Shown: in pieces, positions 6,133 to 10,937 of the stretch | How the letters are laid out: every line of letters starts with the position of its first letter | Position numbering within the stretch: position 1 is the stretch's first letter | Made by a program: the position numbers and the translations under genes | The notes under the pieces: model-generated | Databases searched by the model: none | Told to the model about the DNA's origin: nothing | Seen by the model: only the letters and a program-made list of their open reading frames with translations | From: a virus | Direction: 5' to 3' (one strand) | Length of the DNA: 24,075 nucleotides | Virus record (IMG/VR): IMGVR_UViG_3300021963_000644 | Span: 1-24,075 of that record

Positions 6133-6323
6133 TCAGAGGCCGTTTCAGGGGTCAGTCCATAGCAGGACACGGGCAAAGTAAACCCGTCTTACAACCGAAA
6201 ATAGGGGTATTTACGGCCTATTTCGAGTTAGGAGCCAGGAAAACGGGCCAAAAGTGCCATTTTTCTCTGATCTCTCTTTACACCGGCTTGTGCCTGTTTA
6301 CTGTATGGATGCACCTAATCCTA

Positions 6324-6572
6324 ATGAGTATCACTACCAAACAACGGGCCGTTGCTTACGCACGTGCCCATCAACTGCCAGAAGCAAACCAGGTCTGCGT
6401 GTCTGGAAGGCTCTGCGCCACTGGTCCGGGAGTCGGGCCAATCGGAGGCGAAGACTGGGTTTGGTTCATCACTGATGCCGAAGCTGCCGACGCCGGCTTA
6501 CTCGTCGCTGCCCGTCGTGTGGGCGAGACGTTCCTAATCGACGGCGAGACCTGGCACTCCATTCCTGCCTAA
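6324..6572 (+). CDS. Hypothetical protein, 82 aa
   Basis: I do not recognise this protein. ATG 6324 is chosen because it follows the CCTAATCCTAATG junction resembling those at 4157 and 6577; the frame remains open back to 6117, but that part overlaps repeats and looks non-coding. The product is Ala/Gly/Val-rich, with a helical N-terminal part (MSITTKQRAVAYARAHQLPE) and a likely beta-rich rest (GGEDWVWFITDAEAADAGL, VGETFLIDGETW). No catalytic motif is evident. It is the first gene after the repeat-rich hub. Its stop is followed after four bases by a tiny membrane-peptide gene. Confidence 0.65.
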   Translation: MSITTKQRAVAYARAHQLPEANQVCVSGRLCATGPGVGPIGGEDWVWFITDAEAADAGLLVAARRVGETFLIDGETWHSIPA

Positions 6573-6576
6573 TCCT

Positions 6577-6669
6577 ATGCGCTACCATATCGAACTGGCC
6601 CTAGTGGTCTTCTCTGTCCTGCTCCTCATCTGGGCCGGCTTCAACCTGGCTCACATTGCTCTGTCCTGA
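6577..6669 (+). CDS. Tiny single-span membrane peptide, 30 aa
   Basis: ATG 6577 opens a 30-codon frame whose residues 6-27 form one hydrophobic segment (ELALVVFSVLLLIWAGFNLA) after MRYHI. The start lies four bases after the previous TAA in the recurring CCTAATCCTATGCG junction, which argues for real translation by coupling. Charge at the N terminus is weak, so orientation is uncertain. It is analogous in size and position to the 37-residue peptide at 4039. No function is known. Confidence 0.6.
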   Translation: MRYHIELALVVFSVLLLIWAGFNLAHIALS

Positions 6670-6707
6670 CATGATCTCTCTCTGACTAGCCAGGAAAAAG
6701 TAAACAC

Positions 6708-6723
6708 TTCCCCCCACACACAT
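6708..6723 (+). promoter_or_regulatory. C-run plus CA leader before ATG 6724
   Basis: TTCCCCCCACACACAT directly precedes the start codon and nearly duplicates the leaders at 3236 and 4838. There is no Shine-Dalgarno sequence. Confidence 0.65.
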
Positions 6724-7155
6724 ATGAAACTGAATCCAATACAAATGGCCCTAATGCGTCTCACTTCGTACACGCACAAGCCCGCAGACCTGGCAGTTGT
6801 CGCCGGTGCTATGGAGCATACTGCGTGCGCCCTGCACGAACTCGCCCTTGACGGCGAACGCACCCAGGCAGAGCGAGACGCACTAACTGCCGGTGCTATG
6901 GCACTCGTCTCACTCGCCAAAGAACTGGAGGCAGGCGGAGAGACTGAAGCAAGCGACGACTATCTCCAACGTGCGTTCGCTGCTTCCTCTTCCTACACAC
7001 TCCGCACTAACACGCACGAGCATACCCAGGAAGGCGAAGACGACGACGAACGTATGGACCGGCTACAGAGGCAATCGAACTACGGCGAAGAACCCACTGA
7101 ACACGATTCCCCCGCACGTCTAGAGCAAGTAAACGAACTACCTGACTCGGAGTAA
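6724..7155 (+). CDS. Hypothetical helical acidic protein, 143 aa
   Basis: I do not recognise a family. The first 95 residues are Ala/Leu/Glu-rich and probably a helical bundle (for example AGAMEHTACALHELALDGER and ALTAGAMALVSLAKELEAGG). The last 45 residues are hydrophilic, highly acidic and likely disordered (EGEDDDERMDRLQRQ). The start follows a C-run/CA leader. A strong terminator begins 20 nt after the stop, so this gene closes the left transcription region before the structural genes. There is no membrane span or signal peptide. Confidence 0.78.
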   Translation: MKLNPIQMALMRLTSYTHKPADLAVVAGAMEHTACALHELALDGERTQAERDALTAGAMALVSLAKELEAGGETEASDDYLQRAFAASSSYTLRTNTHEHTQEGEDDDERMDRLQRQSNYGEEPTEHDSPARLEQVNELPDSE

Positions 7156-7175
7156 ACACTCGCCCGATCAGAAAC

Positions 7176-7202
7176 AGGCCCAGGTCAAACTGGGCCTTTT
7201 TT
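7176..7202 (+). terminator. Strong Rho-independent terminator
   Basis: The perfect 8-bp stem AGGCCCAG/CTGGGCCT with loop GTCAAA ends in TTTTTT. It separates the left block from the late control region. Confidence 0.9.
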
Positions 7203-7346
7203 GTGCCTGCGTCGCTGCGCCCATTAGCCGGTCCTATGGGTTGCGTATGGAGAAAACCCGTACAGGCCCAGCTGCCTGCGTAAGCAATAACTCGATACAT
7301 ACGTAATGACACCGGCCATACACGTGTAATGAGATCATAACTACAC

Positions 7347-7377
7347 GCGCCAGACACCGGCCTGGATACTCTATAAT
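7347..7377 (+). promoter_or_regulatory. GCGCCA...CCGGC...TATAAT element, copy before late genes
   Basis: GCGCCA (7347), CCGGC (7357) and TATAAT (7372) have the same 4 and 10 nt spacings as the copy at 1393. The last part is a perfect bacterial -10 hexamer, but no -35 consensus is at the usual distance. Confidence 0.45.
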
Positions 7378-7433
7378 ATTATTATAACCCTATATTATAT
7401 TATTATAGAATGAACTATTATAGAATTATAGAA
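7371..7433 (+). repeat. AT-only inverted repeat and TTATAGAA direct repeats
   Basis: CTATAATA (7371) and TATTATAG (7401) form the ends of an A/T hairpin. TATTATAGAAT occurs at 7401 and 7416, with a third TTATAGAA at 7426. It is an easily melted, cruciform-prone segment in otherwise GC-richer DNA. Confidence 0.65.
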
Positions 7434-7534
7434 CGCGCCTAGCACGTCACCCCGGCGGGGGGATTGCCCAGGGGGAGAGGGGCGGCAGCTCCAGCGGGTT
7501 AACCCATATGGACTTTTTTTGCAATAAGCCGTGT

Positions 7535-7567
7535 TAATGGCCTATGATAGATCGTCTAATGACCTAT
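7535..7567 (+). repeat. TAATGRCCTAT direct repeats spaced 22 nt
   Basis: TAATGGCCTAT (7535-7545) and TAATGACCTAT (7557-7567) lie two helical turns apart, on the same face of the DNA. A loosely inverted AGGTCATCTA follows at 7604. This fits an activator or repressor site upstream of the promoter at 7632. Confidence 0.5.
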
Positions 7568-7631
7568 ACGTATGGCCTGTAAGTATTGATGATATCTACG
7601 ATAAGGTCATCTAATAGGTATTGGGGTAGGC

Positions 7632-7660
7632 TTGACAGGTTGGTGTATTTCCCCCTTAAT
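7632..7660 (+). promoter_or_regulatory. Sigma70-like promoter candidate
   Basis: TTGACA (7632-7637) is a perfect -35 hexamer. After 17 nt comes CTTAAT (7655-7660), a weak -10. It lies about 120 nt before the first gene of the structural block, which is transcribed in the same direction. Confidence 0.45.
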
Positions 7661-7705
7661 AATCCCCCTCTCCCCCCTCAGTCCCCCAAGGGGGAAGGGG
7701 TTATT
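7658..7705 (+). promoter_or_regulatory. C/G-rich hairpin with alternative pairings
   Basis: AATAA+CCCC pairs with GGGG+TTATT as outer arms. The inner GGGGG (7690-7694) can pair either with CCCCC at 7672 or with CCCCC at 7683. As leader RNA downstream of the promoter candidate it could adopt two mutually exclusive folds. Confidence 0.45.
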
Positions 7706-7780
7706 GTCGTAGAGAATCGAAGACATAACTCCTGGGGAGACAGATTGACGGAGTCAAGGTAACTTGTATTTCCTTAAGGT

Positions 7781-8221
7781 ATGGAAGACATCTACAAGGA
7801 AAGTGAGGTCATTAGGTTGACCGGCCTGAACAGGGCTGATTTGAAGGGATTGAGGGAGACGGCGCTTGAGGGTAAGCACTGGATCCGCAAGCCCCGGAAT
7901 GGCCCTAAGCATCTGTGGCCGATCTATTGGACGAAGGAGGGCATTGAGTTTATGCAGGGCAAGGCTGGCCTGGAGGCTCCTGTTGTGGAGGAGCTGCGGG
8001 AGGCTAAGGCTGACGACAAGCCGAAGACTGGGGTGGTGAAGGGCAAGTTCGTGAATCCCCGGATTATCCTCTGCGAGATTGAGGAGGGTAAGGCCAAGAA
8101 GGATGTGAACGTCCTTGTACGGGACAGTAAGAACTTTGTGAAGGGGATGGTGGTTCCTCTGCGATCTGATGGTCAGCGATGGGTAGCGGCCAAGCACCCC
8201 CGATTTGGAGGACGCTGGTAA
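7781..8221 (+). CDS. Small phage protein with N-terminal HTH-like segment, 146 aa
   Basis: This is the first gene of the structural block. Residues about 5-60 (YKESEVIRLTGLNRADLKGL, followed by HWIRKPRN and LWPIYWTKEGIEFM) resemble the winged helix-turn-helix arrangement of small phage DNA-binding proteins. A charged linker follows. The C-terminal 55 residues form a second unit (NPRIILCEIEEGKA, VNVLVRDSKNFVKGMVVPLR, ending HPRFGGRW). It lies upstream of terminase, where small terminase subunits or regulators are common; both are possible, and a small-terminase role cannot be shown by sequence. There is no clear Shine-Dalgarno sequence; the TAA overlaps the next ATG (TAATG). Confidence 0.8.
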   Translation: MEDIYKESEVIRLTGLNRADLKGLRETALEGKHWIRKPRNGPKHLWPIYWTKEGIEFMQGKAGLEAPVVEELREAKADDKPKTGVVKGKFVNPRIILCEIEEGKAKKDVNVLVRDSKNFVKGMVVPLRSDGQRWVAAKHPRFGGRW

Positions 8222-8517
8222 TGGCTAAGAAGAAGCGCAGCCGGAAGAAGAAGGTCGTCCGTAAGAAGGAAGACCCGACGGCTATCCATAAGGACGAGCA
8301 GCTGGAAGGGGCTTTACTGGCTAGTTTAAAACTTTTAAAGTTTTACTGCACCGAGGGTGCAATCATCGTCCAGGCTAATAGTGGGAAGTGGAAGGTGCTT
8401 TCCTTCGGGGGTGGCGATAAGGACGATAATTTCCACCGAGTCCTGGGGAACGTGCTTGCAGCCGGGGTTATGGCTATCGAGGACGGGCCTGGGGATGCGA
8501 CGGAGTGGACGGCCTAA
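8221..8517 (+). CDS. Hypothetical protein with basic N terminus, 98 aa
   Basis: The start overlaps the previous stop by one base. The first 17 residues are nearly all Lys/Arg (MAKKKRSRKKKVVRKKED), suggesting nucleic-acid contact. The rest looks like a small alpha/beta domain (GALLASLKLLKFYCTEGAII, WKVLSFGGGDKDD, LGNVLAAGVMAIEDG). I do not recognise the family. A tRNA gene starts 7 nt after its stop. Its place near packaging genes would allow a role in DNA handling, but this is inference. Confidence 0.75.
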   Translation: MAKKKRSRKKKVVRKKEDPTAIHKDEQLEGALLASLKLLKFYCTEGAIIVQANSGKWKVLSFGGGDKDDNFHRVLGNVLAAGVMAIEDGPGDATEWTA

Positions 8518-8524
8518 AGTTAAC

Positions 8525-8599
8525 GCCTTGGTAGCACAATGGCAGTGCGCCTGTTTTGTAAACAGGGGGTTGCCGGTTCGACTCCGGCCCAAGGCTCCA
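8525..8599 (+). tRNA. tRNA-Thr (anticodon UGU), CCA encoded
   Basis: A full cloverleaf can be drawn. The acceptor is GCCTTGG/CCAAGGC, the D stem GCAC/GTGC, the anticodon stem CCTGT/ACAGG with loop TTTGTAA and the T stem GCCGG/CCGGC with loop TTCGACT. The anticodon TGT reads ACA threonine codons. The discriminator base is T, followed by an encoded CCA at 8597-8599. It lies between two protein genes in the same direction, so it is probably processed from the late transcript. Confidence 0.95.
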
Positions 8600-8638
8600 A
8601 CTTGACAGTGGCCCAGGTGTAGGTAGTTTGCTGATACA

Positions 8639-8770
8639 ATGAAGAAATCCTGTGGCAAAGCCGGACACGGCAAGAAGCACGAACGTATGGAGAAGATGGA
8701 GAAGGCGATGCACGGCAAGAGTCGTGGCGCTGGCTTCAAGCCCTACGGATCGAAGAAGGGCAAGATGTAA
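8639..8770 (+). CDS. Small basic protein, 43 aa
   Basis: An ATG 39 nt after the tRNA opens a 43-codon frame that encodes a very basic, Lys/His/Gly/Met-rich chain. It starts MKKSCGKAGHGKKHERMEKM and ends KPYGSKKGKM. There is no hydrophobic segment. Similar very short basic ORFs occur near the packaging genes of environmental podoviruses and may be DNA-associated. The function is not known. The start has no Shine-Dalgarno sequence. Confidence 0.65.
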   Translation: MKKSCGKAGHGKKHERMEKMEKAMHGKSRGAGFKPYGSKKGKM

Positions 8771-8775
8771 CGCCG

Positions 8776-8901
8776 ATGCTTCCACTCAATCTCGATGAAG
8801 ATGATGAGTGGGAGCCTGATATGGCAGACCTCCAGTCTATAATTTTTCTAAAGAACCCTACCAATGGCCGACTACAAAGGACGCAAGGTATCCCTCAATA
8901 A
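8776..8901 (+). CDS. Possible small acidic protein, 41 aa
   Basis: This is a tentative gene starting 6 nt after the preceding stop, with an acidic N terminus (MLPLNLDEDDEWEPDMADLQ) and a short hydrophobic patch (SIIFLKN). It fills an otherwise unexplained 93-nt gap in a tightly packed operon. Its last 38 bases overlap the start of the next, better supported gene. The overlap is longer than usual for this phage, so the call is uncertain. Confidence 0.35.
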   Translation: MLPLNLDEDDEWEPDMADLQSIIFLKNPTNGRLQRTQGIPQ

Positions 8902-9106
8902 GCCATTCCGTACTCCGGGTGGCCCGAAGAAGTCCGCTGTGTACGTCAAGTCCGGCAGCAAGACCAAGATTGTCCGCTTCGGTGACCCGAATATGACCAT
9001 CAAGAAGAGCAATCCGGCCCGTCGTAAGTCTTTCCGCGCCCGTCATAACTGTGCCACCGCCAAGGACAAGACCACTCCGAGGTACTGGAGTTGTAAAGCC
9101 TGGTGA
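8864..9106 (+). CDS. Conserved basic phage protein, 80 aa
   Basis: The C-terminal half (KIVRFGDPNMTIKKSNPARR, then KSFRARHNCATAKDK and a terminal RYWSCKAW) is a motif I recognise from memory as recurring in small phage proteins of head/packaging regions. It has two conserved-looking cysteines (HNC and SCK) that could bind a metal. The chain is strongly basic and lacks membrane segments. The start has a pyrimidine-rich leader (CCCTACCA) without a Shine-Dalgarno sequence. The TGA overlaps the terminase GTG start (GTGA), so the two are coupled. A DNA-binding or head-assembly role fits the context but is not demonstrated. Confidence 0.85.
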   Translation: MADYKGRKVSLNKPFRTPGGPKKSAVYVKSGSKTKIVRFGDPNMTIKKSNPARRKSFRARHNCATAKDKTTPRYWSCKAW

Positions 9107-10713
9107 AGTTGTCTCCGCACCCAGTCCTTAAGCTGCCTTCGACTGATGAGTTGAAGGTACTTGCCAAGAAATTGGGGGCGGATGAGTTGGCGCGGGTGCT
9201 TCGCATCCGTGAGGAGAAGATTCTGGCGGAGAAAACCGACCCGTACCGCCACGGCTACGAGCCTTTTCACTGGAAGGACGCTGACGATCTGCTGAAGTCG
9301 CACCAAGAACTGTGCATCCTGGGTGGCAATCGAGCCGGGAAGACCGAATGGGCTGCCAAACGGGTGGTTGCGGCGATGGTCAACATCCCGAACGCCCGTG
9401 TCTGGTGTCTGCACACCACTTCCCAGTCCTCAATCCAGATGCAACAGAACGTCATCTGGAAGTACATCCCGCCGGAGTTCAAGTCCTTGAAGAAAGGACG
9501 TGTGACCAACATCCAATACTCCCAGAAGAACGGCTTTTCGGACGGCACTTTCATCTTTCCAAATGGCAGCCAGTGCCATTTTATGAATTATGCCCAAGAG
9601 AAGCGAGTTATCGAAGGTGGCGAGTGCGATATCATCTGGTGCGACGAACTTGTACCTCTGGACTGGATCGAAACACTCCGTTATCGTGTCGTTACTCGAC
9701 GGGGCAAGCTGCTTGTTACTTTTACCCCGGTTTCTGGCTACACTAACGTCGTAAAGGAGTATATTTCTGGATGCAAAGTGCTGGAAAGTCGGGTAGCGAA
9801 GGTTCTGGATCAGAAAATCCAGCACGTTCCTGGCGTTCCGCACGGACATATGCCCTATCGGGCCAAATCAAGAGGCAAGGATGCCGGAGTGATGTGGTTT
9901 CACTCCCAATTCAACCCTTATAACCCTTTCGACGAACTTTGTCGCACCCTTGAAGGCAAAACAACTTATGAAAAGAAAATCCGAGCATATGGTTGGGCTG
10001 ATGGACTGGCTGGCGCACAGTTTCCGAGATTTGGCGACCTCAACGAGATTGATGATGCAAAGATTCCCGAAGAAGGAACTAATTATATGGTGGTTGACCC
10101 GGCTGGTGCGAGAAACTGGTTTATGCTTTGGCTTCGGGCAGTCGGCCAAGGTGAAAACGCCAAGTGGTTCATCTACCGAGAGTGGCCCGACGCTTCCTAC
10201 GGAGAGTGGGCCTTGCCAGACAGCAAACTCGACGGCAAAGCGGGGCCAGCCCAAAGAGCCGGTGGTGGTCGTGGAATCAACGAGTACAAAGAACTCATCC
10301 GCAGTCTTGAAGGCGAAGAAGTCGTCGAAGAAAGGTTCATCGACCCCCGTGCGGGCGCGACCCAAGCGGCCAGCAAAGAAGGCGGCACGTCGCTGATTGA
10401 ACTTCTGGATTCTGATCCAGAGCCGATGTCATTCCAGCCAGCTGCGGGTCTACGCATCGAAGATGGGGTCACCCTCATCAATGATGCCCTGGCTCACGAC
10501 CCCGGCCAGCCCCTATCCCCTATCAACGAGCCTAAACTGTATATCGCCAAGTCCTGCGAGAACCTAATCTACTCCCTGCGTGAGTGGACTGGCGCTGACG
10601 GAGAAAAGGGTGCTTCCAAAGACCCTATCGACTGCCTGCGTTACCTGGCGGTGATGCAGCCGGAGCAATACGACCAAGATTCGTTCAAGTGCAAGCGAGG
10701 GGGGTCTTACTGA
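9103..10713 (+). CDS. terL: Terminase large subunit
   Basis: This is the packaging motor ATPase and nuclease, 536 aa and of normal length. The N-terminal ATPase domain has the Walker A motif GGNRAGKT (residues 74-81) and Walker B DIIWCDE (176-182). A coupling motif in LLVTFTP follows at about 203-209. The C-terminal RNase H-like nuclease region shows acidic residues in YMVVDPAG (D332), ERFIDPRAG (D414) and KDPIDCLRYL (D507/D510). It acts at the portal vertex, cutting concatemeric or unit-length DNA and driving it into the prohead. It starts with GTG overlapping the previous stop (GTGA), and its TGA overlaps the next ATG (TGATG). The small subunit is not identified with certainty; the 7781 or 8221 product is a candidate. 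Confidence 0.97.
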   Translation: MKLSPHPVLKLPSTDELKVLAKKLGADELARVLRIREEKILAEKTDPYRHGYEPFHWKDADDLLKSHQELCILGGNRAGKTEWAAKRVVAAMVNIPNARVWCLHTTSQSSIQMQQNVIWKYIPPEFKSLKKGRVTNIQYSQKNGFSDGTFIFPNGSQCHFMNYAQEKRVIEGGECDIIWCDELVPLDWIETLRYRVVTRRGKLLVTFTPVSGYTNVVKEYISGCKVLESRVAKVLDQKIQHVPGVPHGHMPYRAKSRGKDAGVMWFHSQFNPYNPFDELCRTLEGKTTYEKKIRAYGWADGLAGAQFPRFGDLNEIDDAKIPEEGTNYMVVDPAGARNWFMLWLRAVGQGENAKWFIYREWPDASYGEWALPDSKLDGKAGPAQRAGGGRGINEYKELIRSLEGEEVVEERFIDPRAGATQAASKEGGTSLIELLDSDPEPMSFQPAAGLRIEDGVTLINDALAHDPGQPLSPINEPKLYIAKSCENLIYSLREWTGADGEKGASKDPIDCLRYLAVMQPEQYDQDSFKCKRGGSY

Positions 10714-10937
10714 TGAAAAACCCGGACGACTACCCGATGTTGCTCTCCAGATCGGCCGCAGAGCGTCTGACTGGCATTGATGTGCGAGAATTGGACAAAT
10801 TACGCAAGTCTGGCATTCTTCGGTGTTATACTACCCTTGGTGGACAGCATCGCTTCCACAAATCATCCCTTTTATCCTACATTGAATCTAAATCATCCCC
10901 GCTATGCTCGACAGAGACTCCCGTAAAGACAAACTGA
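10713..10937 (+). CDS. MerR/excisionase-type helix-turn-helix protein, 74 aa
   Basis: Residues about 8-58 match the winged HTH pattern of MerR N-terminal and excisionase-family domains: LLSRSAAERLTGIDVREL (helix-turn-helix), KLRKSGILRCY, then TLGGQHRFHKSSLLSYIES. The last corresponds to the family's GGHRRF wing and C-terminal helix. The protein has only this domain and no effector domain. It starts in the terminase stop (TGATG) and overlaps the portal gene by 34 bases, so it is made with virion proteins. A late regulator, a packaging-site binding protein or a small terminase substitute are all possible; nothing in the sequence chooses among them. Confidence 0.85.
   Translation: MKNPDDYPMLLSRSAAERLTGIDVRELDKLRKSGILRCYTTLGGQHRFHKSSLLSYIESKSSPLCSTETPVKTN

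Larger units (their letters stand above)
5550..6323 (+). other. Non-coding hub with repeats, candidate origin or control region
   Basis: There is no convincing gene here: start-to-stop frames are short or repeat-like. The centre (about 5780-6115) is markedly AT-rich. The hub holds two copies of a GTACAG + 3 nt + CCGCGCCAAGTCA element, two of GGCCTGGCAGGCCC, a cluster of CCTGGGT iterons with inverted copies, a 15-bp inverted repeat (5718/6175) and a possible terminator at 5757. Such a mix fits a replication origin, a transcription control region or both. No DnaA-box consensus was noticed. Confidence 0.5.
7203..7780 (+). other. Non-coding hub before the structural operon
   Basis: No gene of plausible size fits here. 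In order it holds a GCGCCA/CCGGC/TATAAT element (7347-7377), an almost pure A/T stretch with inverted and direct repeats (7371-7433) and a G-rich block (7451-7482). These are followed by paired TAATGRCCTAT repeats (7535, 7557), a TTGACA promoter candidate (7632) and a C/G hairpin (7658-7705). The position between early-type and virion genes suggests late transcription control, possibly also replication or packaging signals. Confidence 0.55.

Noticed and set aside
6117-6323. N-terminal extension of the 82-aa gene at 6324
   Set aside because: The extension starts inside the GGCCTGGCAGGCCC repeat and reads through repeat-like DNA. The junction motif supports 6324.
8602-8640. TTGACA with TACAAT as a promoter between the tRNA and the 43-aa gene
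   Set aside because: The spacing is 27 nt, far from 16-18, and TACAAT overlaps the start codon.
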